Shown one piece after another: positions 36,102 through 44,524 of a stretch of DNA of 64,000 bases; the first letter of the stretch is position 1; every line of letters begins with the position of its first letter. The notes beneath the pieces are model-generated. The model was not told the DNA's origin. It made no database searches and saw only the letters and a program-made list of their open reading frames with translations. This stretch comes from Sphingomonadaceae bacterium (GTDB lineage: Bacteria; Pseudomonadota; Alphaproteobacteria; Sphingomonadales; Sphingomonadaceae): the NCBI GenBank assembly GCA_002863155.1, contig PKED01000146.1:27993-91992 (forward strand), read 5' to 3'. Made by a program: the position numbers and the translations under genes.

Positions 36102-37027
36102 AGACGCTCGTTTGGGTCGAACATGACGGCGCGGTCGTCAAGGATGCCACGCTCGCGACGGTGACCGCCGCGTCGAAGCTCGGCGACGTGCATCTGCTCG
36201 TCGCCGGTCACAATGTCGGCGCGGTTGGCGACCAGGCGGCGAAGATCGCCGGCGTCGCCAAGGTGCATGTCGCCGATGATGCGGCCTATGCGCATGCGCT
36301 CGCCGAAAATGTCGCGCCGCTCGTCGTCGAGCTGATGGGCCATCACGACGCGTTCGTCGCGCCGGCGACCACCCACGGCAAGAACATCGCCCCGCGCGTC
36401 GCAGCACTGCTCGACGTGATGCAGATCAGCGACATCCTGTCGGTGGAAAGCGCCGATACCTTCACCAGGCCGATCTATGCCGGCAACGCGATCGCGACCG
36501 TCCAGACCAGCGACAAGAAGCTCGTCATCACCGTGCGCGGAACGGCGTTCGAAAAGGCGGCGACGGAGGGTGGATCGGCGGCGATCGAAGCGGTGGCGGG
36601 CACGGGCGACACCGGCAAATCGAACTTCGTCTCGGCCGAAATCGCCAAGTCGGAGCGGCCAGAGCTCACCAGCGCCAAGGTGATCGTGTCGGGCGGTCGC
36701 GCGTTGCAGAACAGCGAGAATTTCCACACGATCATCGAACCGCTCGCCGACAAGCTCGGCGCGGGCGTCGGCGCGAGCCGCGCGGCGGTCGATGCGGGCT
36801 ATGTCCCCAATGACTATCAGGTCGGCCAGACCGGCAAGATCGTCGCCCCCGAAGTTTATATCGCGGTCGGCATCTCGGGCGCGATCCAGCATCTGGCGGG
36901 GATGAAGGATTCGAAGACCATCATCGCCATCAACAAGGACGAAGACGCGCCGATCTTCCAGGTCGCCGACATCGGCCTGGTGGGCGATCTGTTCAAGGTG
37001 GTGCCGGAATTGACGGAGAAGCTGTAG
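36098..37027 (+). CDS. etfA: Electron transfer flavoprotein alpha subunit
   Basis: FAD-binding partner of EtfB, 309 residues. The C-terminal FAD domain contains [76 protein letters not shown]-type sequence, the family signature. It starts with GTG inside the etfB stop. A run of hairpins follows its stop. Confidence 0.97.
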   Translation: MKTLVWVEHDGAVVKDATLATVTAASKLGDVHLLVAGHNVGAVGDQAAKIAGVAKVHVADDAAYAHALAENVAPLVVELMGHHDAFVAPATTHGKNIAPRVAALLDVMQISDILSVESADTFTRPIYAGNAIATVQTSDKKLVITVRGTAFEKAATEGGSAAIEAVAGTGDTGKSNFVSAEIAKSERPELTSAKVIVSGGRALQNSENFHTIIEPLADKLGAGVGASRAAVDAGYVPNDYQVGQTGKIVAPEVYIAVGISGAIQHLAGMKDSKTIIAINKDEDAPIFQVADIGLVGDLFKVVPELTEKL

Positions 37028-37041
37028 TCGCTGCTGTAGGC

Positions 37042-37152
37042 CGGCAACGAAGTTGCCGACCGGTGCGCGCAAGCGAAGCGAGCGCGCAACAGCCCGACCG
37101 GCCGGCGCGGCGAGCAGCCGCGACCGACGACGCGGGATTAATTCCCGCGTCG
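37042..37152. repeat. Cluster of hairpins between etfA and the PhyH gene
   Basis: Two perfect stem-loops lie in the 143-base gap. One is CGGCAAC-GAA-GTTGCCG at 37042-37058. The other is CGACGCGGGA-TTAAT-TCCCGCGTCG at 37128-37152, with a 10-pair stem. GCGCGC repeats flank a smaller imperfect hairpin between them. They could terminate etfBA, but no T-run follows, so a repeat element or processing site is also possible. Confidence 0.55.
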
Positions 37153-37170
37153 GTACCCCCAACGATCGTG

Positions 37171-37839
37171 ATGGCCGAACTCGACCTCGAAACTGATGGT
37201 GCGGCGCTACACCCGGGCGCGGCGTGTGACGCACTCGCCGAAATAGAGGATGCGCTCGCCGGTCTTCCTGCCGGGCAGGCAGGCATTCGGCTCTATGGGC
37301 GTGCCGCACTGCATGCTGTTGTTTCGGCGACGGGACCAATCGGGCGCATCGCGGCGGACGTTCTAGGACCATCGGCAATCCCGGTTCGTGCCATCCTGTT
37401 CGACAAGAGCGCCGCCGCCAACTGGGCGCTCGGCTGGCACCAGGACCGGACGATCGCGGTTGCCGCGCGCATCGCAGTCCCCGGATACGGGCCGTGGTCG
37501 GTCAAGGCGGGCGTGCATCATGTCGAACCGCCCTTTGCCGTCATCGAACGCATGGTGACCGTGCGGGTCCACCTCGACCCGGTTCCCGCCGACAATGCGC
37601 CGCTACTGATCGCGCTGGGGTCGCATCGGCTCGGTCGTGTGCCCGAAGCGGCAATGGCGGCGCTGGTCGCCGGTCTTGATACCCACGCGTGCCTTGCCGA
37701 CCGGGGCGATGTGTGGATCTACCGAACGCCGATCATCCATGCCTCCGCCCCGTCGACACAGCCGACCCGGCGCCGCGTCGTCCAGATCGATTATGCGGCG
37801 CACGCCCTGGACGGCGGCATGGCATGGGCAGGGATTTAG
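37171..37839 (+). CDS. Phytanoyl-CoA dioxygenase (PhyH)-family protein
   Basis: Putative Fe(II)/2-oxoglutarate oxygenase of 222 residues. The metal pair HxD appears in [11 protein letters not shown], and the distal His in [21 protein letters not shown], where the Arg would bind 2-oxoglutarate. The start at 37171 ([10 protein letters not shown]) is where the conserved sequence begins; the ORF upstream covers the hairpin region. No strong ribosome-binding site is seen. The substrate is unknown. It follows etfA on the same strand but is separated by the hairpins. Confidence 0.82.
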   Translation: MAELDLETDGAALHPGAACDALAEIEDALAGLPAGQAGIRLYGRAALHAVVSATGPIGRIAADVLGPSAIPVRAILFDKSAAANWALGWHQDRTIAVAARIAVPGYGPWSVKAGVHHVEPPFAVIERMVTVRVHLDPVPADNAPLLIALGSHRLGRVPEAAMAALVAGLDTHACLADRGDVWIYRTPIIHASAPSTQPTRRRVVQIDYAAHALDGGMAWAGI

Positions 37840-37927
37840 CCGCAACCATCGGCCCATCGAGCTAGCACGGCTCGACGTGCGCGATCGGCGCAAATCACAA
37901 GCAAAGCGCTTTTCACATTCGAGTGCT

Positions 37928-37949
37928 GCTATATACAGCGATATATAGC
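37928..37949. promoter_or_regulatory. AT-rich inverted repeat upstream of second TonB receptor
   Basis: GCTATATA-CAGCGA-TATATAGC has perfect 8-base arms and lies 27 bases before the receptor ATG, in a locally AT-rich stretch after a GC-rich region. It could be an operator overlapping the -10 element. The regulator type cannot be told. Confidence 0.5.
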
Positions 37950-37975
37950 GAGTCGCCGATCAAAGGGTATGGTCA

Positions 37976-40339
37976 ATGCGTGGATTGGGGTGGACGATCA
38001 GCGGCTTGGCGCTGGCGGTGGGGCTGGCAAACCCTGCGGTGGCAAGGACCGATCCCGATCCCGTCGCCGCCGAACCGGACCCCGCCGAAACCGTCACCGT
38101 CACCGCGCGCCGCCGCCCCGAGGACGCGCAGAAGATACCCATCTCGCTGTCGGTGGTCGGCGCCGATCTGATCGAGAAATCCTATACGGTGAACACGCGC
38201 GACCTGACGACGCTGGTCCCCGCGCTCAACTATTCCTCGGCCAATCCGCGCAACACCGCGTTCACGATCCGGGGCCTCGGCAGCAGCGTCGTCGCGGTCA
38301 GCCAGGCGAATGACGGGCTGGAGCCCGGCGTCGGCTTCTATGTCGATCAGGTCTATCACGCCCGCCCCGCGACCGCCGCGTTCGATTTCGTCGATGTCGA
38401 GCGGGTCGAAGTGCTGCGCGGGCCGCAGGGAACGGTGTTCGGCAAGAACACGACGGCCGGCGCGATCCACATCATCACCAAGGCGCCGAGCTTCACCCCC
38501 GAAGCGACCGCCGAAATCTCCTATGGCGATTATAACTTCCTGCAGCTGCGCGCGGCGGCATCCGGCCCGATTCTCGGCGACACGATCGCCGCGCGGATTT
38601 CGGCGCTCGTCACGCGGCGCGACGGCGTCATCCGCAACGTGCGCACCGGCGAACTGCACAACAACGTCAACAACGAAGCATTGCGCGCCCAGTTGCTGTG
38701 GGCGCCGTCGACTGACCTCAGCTTCAAGCTGACGATCGACTACGCCAATTTCCGGAACAATTGCTGCACGCAGGTTTTCTTGCGCGTCGGGCAGAGCCTG
38801 CGCGCGCCCGCGCGGCAATATCCCGCACTTGCCGCCGGGATCGGCTATGCACCGCCGAGCACCAATCCCTATGACCGGCTGACCGACATCGACGCAGCAC
38901 TCGGCGTCGACACCAACGAGGGCGGCATATCGCTGATCACCGACTGGAAGGTCGGCGCGATCGGGCGGCTGACGTCGATCAGCGCGTGGCGTTTCTGGCG
39001 CTGGGATGCCGACAACGACCGCGATTACACCGGCATCCCGATCCAGCTGACCCAGCACATCCCTTCGCGCCAGGACCAGTATAGCCAGGAACTGCGGCTG
39101 GCTTCCGATGGCGACCACCGGCTGAACTATGTCGCAGGGCTCTATTATTTCTACCAGAAGATCACCGGCCGCCCGATCAGCATCTATGGCCCGTCGGCGA
39201 CCTATTGGCTGCTCGGGCCGGCGCCGCAATTCCCGGCCAATCTGCTCGACGGCTATGGCACCGATGGCGCCACGCGTTTCCGCACCGACAGCTATGCCGC
39301 GTTTGGCGAGGTCGACTGGCGCGTGACCGACACGCTCCGGCTGAGCGGCGGGCTGCGCTACACGCAGGAGGAAAAGTCGGCGAATTACGACACGTTTGTC
39401 TTCGGCGGGCTTGCGACGACGAACACGACCCTGCGCAATGCCCAGCTGAGCGTGCTGCGCCCGCAAAGCTATGCCGCCGCCAACCGCGAGGGTAATCTGT
39501 CGGGCCGCGTGAGCATCAGCTACACGCCGGTCGCGCCGATCACGGCCTATGCAAGCTTTGCGCGCGGTTTCAAATCGGGCGGGATCAATGTGTCGGGCCT
39601 GCCGCTGGATGCCCAGAACCGCCCTGCGCTGTCGACGGCGGTGATCCGGCCCGAGCTCAACACCACTTATGAAATCGGCTTCAAGTCGCAATTGTTCGGC
39701 GACCGGCTGACGCTGAACGTCGACGGCTATTATACTGAAGTGCGCGATTTCCAGGCGACGATCGTCGATTCATCGCAGACGGTGGCGCTGCGCGGCTATC
39801 TGTCGAACATTCCGCAAGTGACGGTGAGCGGGGTCGAGGCCGATGCCGTGCTTCGCCCGATCCGCGACCTGTCGCTGCGCGGATCGCTCGCCTATGCGCA
39901 CGGCACCTATGCGCGCTATCCGCAGGGGCCGTGCCCACTCGAACTCCAGAGCAGCGCGACCGCCGCGTGCAACCTGACCGGGCGTCCGCTTGCCGGCCTG
40001 CCGCGCTGGTCGTTCACGCTCGGCGGCGATTACAGCCGACCCATCGCCGCGCTGGGGCGGGGGGGAAGCGCGTTCGTGCATTTCGATAGCAACTGGCGCA
40101 GCGGCTATTTCGGCGACCCGTCGCTGTCGCGCTTCACCTATATCACTGCCTACAACCTCACCAACGCCAGCATTGGCGTGCGATTTGGCAAGGGCTGGGA
40201 AGTGGCAGTCTTCGCGCGCAACCTGTTCGACGCGAACTACATCCAGAATGTGACGATCCAGGCCGGAAATTCGGGGCTGATTCTGGGTACGCCCAGCGAT
40301 CCGCGCGTGGTGGGCGTGACGTTGCGGCTGAAAAGCTGA
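37976..40339 (+). CDS. TonB-dependent receptor (second)
   Basis: Outer-membrane transporter of 787 residues. The signal peptide (LGWTISGLALAVGLANPAVA) is followed by a TonB-box-like ETVTVTARRRPEDAQ. The plug domain has VPALNYSSANPRNTAFTIRGLG and VEVLRGPQGTVFGKNTTAGAIHIITK, and the 22-strand-type barrel ends in RVVGVTLRLKS. The plug form is that of the iron-complex or pesticin-receptor-like group common in sphingomonads. An M19 dipeptidase gene follows on the same strand after 141 bases, hinting at peptide or peptide-siderophore uptake. Confidence 0.93.
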   Translation: MRGLGWTISGLALAVGLANPAVARTDPDPVAAEPDPAETVTVTARRRPEDAQKIPISLSVVGADLIEKSYTVNTRDLTTLVPALNYSSANPRNTAFTIRGLGSSVVAVSQANDGLEPGVGFYVDQVYHARPATAAFDFVDVERVEVLRGPQGTVFGKNTTAGAIHIITKAPSFTPEATAEISYGDYNFLQLRAAASGPILGDTIAARISALVTRRDGVIRNVRTGELHNNVNNEALRAQLLWAPSTDLSFKLTIDYANFRNNCCTQVFLRVGQSLRAPARQYPALAAGIGYAPPSTNPYDRLTDIDAALGVDTNEGGISLITDWKVGAIGRLTSISAWRFWRWDADNDRDYTGIPIQLTQHIPSRQDQYSQELRLASDGDHRLNYVAGLYYFYQKITGRPISIYGPSATYWLLGPAPQFPANLLDGYGTDGATRFRTDSYAAFGEVDWRVTDTLRLSGGLRYTQEEKSANYDTFVFGGLATTNTTLRNAQLSVLRPQSYAAANREGNLSGRVSISYTPVAPITAYASFARGFKSGGINVSGLPLDAQNRPALSTAVIRPELNTTYEIGFKSQLFGDRLTLNVDGYYTEVRDFQATIVDSSQTVALRGYLSNIPQVTVSGVEADAVLRPIRDLSLRGSLAYAHGTYARYPQGPCPLELQSSATAACNLTGRPLAGLPRWSFTLGGDYSRPIAALGRGGSAFVHFDSNWRSGYFGDPSLSRFTYITAYNLTNASIGVRFGKGWEVAVFARNLFDANYIQNVTIQAGNSGLILGTPSDPRVVGVTLRLKS

Positions 40340-40480
40340 GCGGGGGCAAACGCCGTCGCTGGGAATGTTGGAAATCATCTGCCATCGTCGGCGCGGAGGG
40401 CGCATGCCGGTGCGTGATCGGCCCGCCTGGTTTTTTATGATGGTCGTCACTTTCGTAACTTTTGCCGCAAGGGAATTACG

Positions 40481-41725
40481 ATGCTGCTCCCGATCCTGTT
40501 CGCCGCTGCGGCACCTGTCGCCGCCCCGCCTGCCGACGATGCCGCGCTCAAGGTGCGAGTCGAGCGGCTGCTGACCGCGAGCCCGGTGATCGACGGGCAC
40601 AATGACCTGCCATGGGAAATCCGGGTCAATCACGACGCGAAGGTCGAAGCGCTCGACCTGAATGCCGATACGTCGAAACTGCCCAAGCCGCTGCAGACCG
40701 ACATTCCCCGGCTGAAGAAGGGCCATGTCGGTGCGCAATTCTGGTCGGTGTGGATTACGGCGGACAATCTGGGCCCGCGCGCGGTCGAGATGACGCTGGA
40801 GGAGATCGACATCGTCAAACGCTTCGTCGCCGCCAATCCGGGCAGCTTCGAAATGGCCGGGACCGCCGCCGACATTCGCCGGATCAGCAAGGCCGGCAAG
40901 ATCGCCTCGCTGATGGGGGTCGAAGGCGGCCATCAGATCGACGGGCGGCTGTCGGTGCTGCGGCGCTATCACGATCTCGGCGTGCGCTACATGACGCTGA
41001 CGCATACCAATAGCCTGCCCTGGGCCGATGCCTCGACCGACGATCCGCGCTCGGGCGGGCTCAGCGCGTTCGGGCGGCAGGTGGTGGCGGAAATGAACCG
41101 GATCGGCATGATCGTCGACATCAGCCATGTGTCGGACGCGACGATGGCGGCCGTGCTCGGCGTGACGAAAGCACCGGTGATCGCCTCGCATTCCTCGGCG
41201 CGTGCGCTCGACGATGCGCCGCGCAACATCTCCGACGAACTGCTGGCGAAGATCGGCGCGAACGGCGGCGTGGTGATGGTCAATTTCTACCCCAGCTTCA
41301 CGTCGCAGGCGTGGCGCGACTGGGACAAGGCGCGCAGCGACTATGCCAAGTCGATCGGTGCGGCGGCCAAACCCTATGGCGCCAATGCGCCCGCGCCGAT
41401 GGTGGCGTGGGACAAGGCGCATCCGCAGCCGCCCGTCACTTCCTCGACGATTGCGGACCATGTCGAGCACATCGCGCGTGTCGCGGGCAAGGCGAGCGTC
41501 GGGCTCGGCAGCGATTATGACGGGATCAACGGCACGTCGCCGACCGACATGACCGGGGTCGACGGCTATCCCGCGCTGTTCATCGAACTGGCGCGGCGCG
41601 GCTGGACCGATGCCGAGCTCGCGGGACTGGCGCAGGGCAATGTCCTGCGGGTGATGGAGCGGGCCGAAGCCGTCGCGGCAGGCATGGCGGGCATGCCCCC
41701 GATCGATGCGACCGACCGCCCCTGA
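40481..41725 (+). CDS. Membrane dipeptidase, peptidase family M19 (secreted)
   Basis: Zinc dipeptidase of 414 residues. A short signal peptide (MLLPILFAAAAPVAA) precedes the metal motif VIDGHNDLPWEIR. Conserved blocks SLMGVEGGHQIDGRL, VRYMTLTHTNSLPWADA, IVDISHVSD and VIASHSSARALDDAPRNISDELL provide the remaining zinc ligands of the renal-dipeptidase family. AAGGGAATTACG precedes the ATG. M19 enzymes cleave dipeptides, including D-residue or dehydro ones; with the receptor upstream it may process imported peptides. Confidence 0.95.
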   Translation: MLLPILFAAAAPVAAPPADDAALKVRVERLLTASPVIDGHNDLPWEIRVNHDAKVEALDLNADTSKLPKPLQTDIPRLKKGHVGAQFWSVWITADNLGPRAVEMTLEEIDIVKRFVAANPGSFEMAGTAADIRRISKAGKIASLMGVEGGHQIDGRLSVLRRYHDLGVRYMTLTHTNSLPWADASTDDPRSGGLSAFGRQVVAEMNRIGMIVDISHVSDATMAAVLGVTKAPVIASHSSARALDDAPRNISDELLAKIGANGGVVMVNFYPSFTSQAWRDWDKARSDYAKSIGAAAKPYGANAPAPMVAWDKAHPQPPVTSSTIADHVEHIARVAGKASVGLGSDYDGINGTSPTDMTGVDGYPALFIELARRGWTDAELAGLAQGNVLRVMERAEAVAAGMAGMPPIDATDRP

Positions 41726-41795
41726 CGCCTGCTAATCCCATGTTAGTGGATTGGAATTATCGATCCGTCGACTCGCAAGGGGAAAGGGGCACGCG

Positions 41796-42218
41796 ATGTT
41801 TGGCAGGTTGGCATTGGCTGGCGGTGTGGGTGTTGTCGTCTTGGTCGGGATGGCCGTTCATTACACCGACCGTGCGTTCAACTATGTCGAGGTTCAGGGG
41901 CGCGTCGACGCCGTCAAATCGACCTGCAAGCTGGAGCGGACGAGCTTTTACGGTGTCGGTCGTCGCCGCGAATGGACCCGCGACATGCCGTGCGAGATCG
42001 CCAGGATGCTGCGCGCCGAAGATCCCGAAATGAAGGGCATGCACCTGAAGCGGACCAGCGACGTGACGCTGCGCTACACCTCGCCCGCCGATGGCCAGGT
42101 CCATTCGGGCAAGCTGCATCTGACCGTCACCGACGATCGCCAGCCCGAGCCGAAGGCGGGCGGCGTGTTGAACGTGATGGCCAACAAGTCGCGGCCGGAC
42201 AAGATCCAGAAGCTCTGA
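41796..42218 (+). CDS. Small membrane-anchored protein of unknown function
   Basis: A 140-residue protein with an N-terminal anchor (LALAGGVGVVVLVGMAVHY) and a soluble beta-rich remainder containing two cysteines (STCKLER and MPCEIAR). It also has VTLRYTSPADGQVHSGKLHLTV. AAAGGGG sits just before the ATG at 41796, which decides the start against the ORF's earlier ATG. The two cysteines could form a disulfide in the periplasm. I do not recognise the family. Confidence 0.75.
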   Translation: MFGRLALAGGVGVVVLVGMAVHYTDRAFNYVEVQGRVDAVKSTCKLERTSFYGVGRRREWTRDMPCEIARMLRAEDPEMKGMHLKRTSDVTLRYTSPADGQVHSGKLHLTVTDDRQPEPKAGGVLNVMANKSRPDKIQKL

Positions 42219-42228
42219 ACCGCGCCGG

Positions 42229-43233
42229 TCAGAAGCCCGACAGGAAGCTCGCCAGGTTGGCGCCGAGCGCGGGAATGGCATAGCCGCCCTCCATCAGCAG
42301 CACGCTCGGCCAGCCGCGCGCGGCGATGTCGCGGCCAAGGATCGCATAATCGGGCGTCGCCAGCTTGAAATGGCTGATCGGGTCGCCCTCCCATGTGTCG
42401 GCGCCGAAGCTCGTGATCAACAGGTCAGGCGCGAAGGCGGCGATCGCGTCGAGCGCGTCGCCCTGCGCGCGGCGGAAGGCGTCGAGGGTGGTTCGCTGCG
42501 GCAGCGGCAGGTTGAGCGTCGTGCCCGCGCCTGCGCCCTCGCCCCGCTCATCGGCATGGCCCCAGTAGAACGGGTAATCGGTCGCCGGATCGGCATGGAC
42601 GCTGGCGTAGAAGACGTCGCCGCGCTCCCAGAAGATGTCCTGCGTGCCATTGCCGTGGTGATAGTCGATGTCGAGGATCGCGACCCGCGCCGCCCCGGCA
42701 TCGCGCGCCGCCTGCGCGGCGACGGCGGCGGCATTGAGGTAGCAATAGCCGCCCAGATAATCGGCGCCGGCATGATGACCCGGCGGGCGGCACAGCGCGA
42801 AGGCGGCGCGTTCGCCCGCCTGAACCGCGTCGAGCGCGGCGAGCGCCGACTGCACGCTCCAATAGCTGGCGTCATAGCTGTCTGCGGTCAGCGGCGTCGA
42901 TGCGTCGAAGCTGTAGCGCCCGACAAGCGCGTCGATCCGGTCGAGCGAAAGCGGCCGCCGCCCGACCACCGGCCAGACATAGCCGATCACGTCGCCCGGC
43001 CGCCCCGCCGCTGCCCAGCGCGCAGGCGCCGTCCGCAGGAAATCGAGATAGTCGGCGCTGTGGACGGCGCGGATCGCCGTGTCGCCGCGATCGGGCGGCT
43101 CGGCCGTGCCGCCGATGCCCGCCAGCAGCGCTTCTGCCCGCGCCGGGCTTTCGGCATAGGGCGTGAAGCCGCCATTGTGGAGCTCGACCGCCGGCGCATG
43201 GGCGAGCTGGCGGGGTGAGAAGAAGGCGTGCAT
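42229..43233 (-). CDS. Histone deacetylase superfamily protein, acetylpolyamine amidohydrolase-like
   Basis: Zinc amidohydrolase of 334 residues. Catalytic and metal blocks are FALCRPPGHHAGADYLGGYCYLNAAAVAA, VAILDIDYHHGNGTQDIFWERGDVFYASVHADP and LLITSFGADTWEGDPISHFKL. LMEGGYA near the end supplies the final Tyr/Gly segment. The Y-x-E-S-P opening and length resemble bacterial acetylpolyamine amidohydrolases, but acetate-ester or other amide substrates are possible. It starts 3 bases after the nhaA stop and is thus coupled to it. Confidence 0.92.
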   Translation of the reverse strand: MHAFFSPRQLAHAPAVELHNGGFTPYAESPARAEALLAGIGGTAEPPDRGDTAIRAVHSADYLDFLRTAPARWAAAGRPGDVIGYVWPVVGRRPLSLDRIDALVGRYSFDASTPLTADSYDASYWSVQSALAALDAVQAGERAAFALCRPPGHHAGADYLGGYCYLNAAAVAAQAARDAGAARVAILDIDYHHGNGTQDIFWERGDVFYASVHADPATDYPFYWGHADERGEGAGAGTTLNLPLPQRTTLDAFRRAQGDALDAIAAFAPDLLITSFGADTWEGDPISHFKLATPDYAILGRDIAARGWPSVLLMEGGYAIPALGANLASFLSGF

Positions 43234-43236
43234 CGC

Positions 43237-44454
43237 TTACTCCATTGTCGTCGGGCGCCGCTGCGCAGCGGCGAGGCGCAGGACCGCGAACCCGGCGAGC
43301 GCCGACACGATCGACCCGCCCAGCACGCCGATCTTCAGCTGCGCGCCGAGCAGCGGATCGCCCGGAAAGGCGAGTTCGCCGATGAACAGGCTCATCGTGA
43401 AGCCGATTCCGGCCAGCATCGCCACGCCGTAGATCTGCAGCCAGCTCGATCCATGCGGCCGCTTCGCGATCCCCAGCCGTTCGGCAAGCGCGATCCCGCC
43501 GAGTATCCCTAGCTGCTTGCCGATGAACAGCCCGCCCGCAATCGCGAGCACCAGCGGTGCGGCCAGGATCGACGGCGACATGCCCGCCAGCGACACGCCG
43601 GCATTGGCAAAGGCGAACAGCGGCACGATGACATAGGCGACACCGGGGCTGAGCGCGCGTTCGAGGCGGTGGAGGGTCGAGCCTTGGGCATCGGGCGCGC
43701 CCTCGCTGCGCTCGAACGGCACGAACATCGCCGCGATGACGCCGGCGATCGTTGCATGGACGCCCGACAAAAGGACCAGCCACCAGAGCAGGACAAAGGC
43801 GATGACATAAGGCCAGAGCTGCCGCACACCGCGCTGGTTCATCGCCGCCATGATCGCGACGACGCCCGCTGCCGCCGCGATCGCGCCAAGGTCCAGGCCG
43901 TGATTATAGGCGATCGCGATGATCGCGACGGCGCCCATGTCGTCGACGATCGCCACCGTCGTCAGGAACAGCTTGAGCGCGGGCGGCACGCGCTTGCCGA
44001 GCAGGGCCATCACGCCGATCGCAAAGGCGATGTCGGTCGCCGCCGGAATCGCCCAGCCGCGCACCAGCGCGCCATTGCCGCCGATGATCAGGAGGTAGAT
44101 CGCCGCCGGCGCCGCCATCCCGCACAGCGCCGCGATCACCGGCAGTCGCCGCCGCGCCGCGCTCGCCAGTTCGCCGTCGACCATCTCGCGCTTGATCTCC
44201 AGCCCAACGAGCAGGAAAAACAGCGCCATCAGCCCGTCGTTGATCCATAAATGGATCGTCATCGGCCCGATTGCCGGAGTGATTACGGGGCCGATCGGGC
44301 GGTGGAGAAACGCCGCGTAACCGTCGGCCGTCGCGGGCAGGTTGCTGACGATGAGGGCGGCCAGGGTCGCCGCCATCAGCACGATGCCGCCGGTCGCCTC
44401 GCTCCGCAGAAAGGCGCGCAGGGCAGAATTCACGCCGCGCCGCTCGATTGTCAT
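43237..44454 (-). CDS. nhaA: Na+/H+ antiporter NhaA
   Basis: Inner-membrane electrogenic antiporter (405 residues, about 12 helices). Family marks are LWINDGLMALFFLLVGLEIKRE, the ion-site region WAIPAATDIAFAIGVMALLG with its Asp, and LFLTTVAIVDDMGAVAIIAI with the paired Asp residues. HATIAGVIAAMFVP and GFTMSLFIGELAF follow. The start at 44454 (MTIERRGV) matches the family; the longer ORF overlaps the divergent promoter. It is followed by the amidohydrolase gene after 3 bases. Confidence 0.96.
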   Translation of the reverse strand: MTIERRGVNSALRAFLRSEATGGIVLMAATLAALIVSNLPATADGYAAFLHRPIGPVITPAIGPMTIHLWINDGLMALFFLLVGLEIKREMVDGELASAARRRLPVIAALCGMAAPAAIYLLIIGGNGALVRGWAIPAATDIAFAIGVMALLGKRVPPALKLFLTTVAIVDDMGAVAIIAIAYNHGLDLGAIAAAAGVVAIMAAMNQRGVRQLWPYVIAFVLLWWLVLLSGVHATIAGVIAAMFVPFERSEGAPDAQGSTLHRLERALSPGVAYVIVPLFAFANAGVSLAGMSPSILAAPLVLAIAGGLFIGKQLGILGGIALAERLGIAKRPHGSSWLQIYGVAMLAGIGFTMSLFIGELAFPGDPLLGAQLKIGVLGGSIVSALAGFAVLRLAAAQRRPTTME

Positions 44455-44524
44455 GCCGGTTCCTTCGCCATTGTTCCTATCGCGCTGGCGACCTGCTTTC
44501 AAAGTCTTTAGACCCGCCGCTGTC

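Noticed and set aside
37973-39691. 572-residue minus ORF opposite the second TonB receptor, and 39770..41470
   Set aside because: Low-complexity Arg-rich shadows spanning a gene boundary.
40400-40470. Rho-independent terminator after the second TonB receptor (T-run near 40430)
   Set aside because: The T-run GGTTTTTTATG follows only a 4-pair stem; too weak to call, though it could act.
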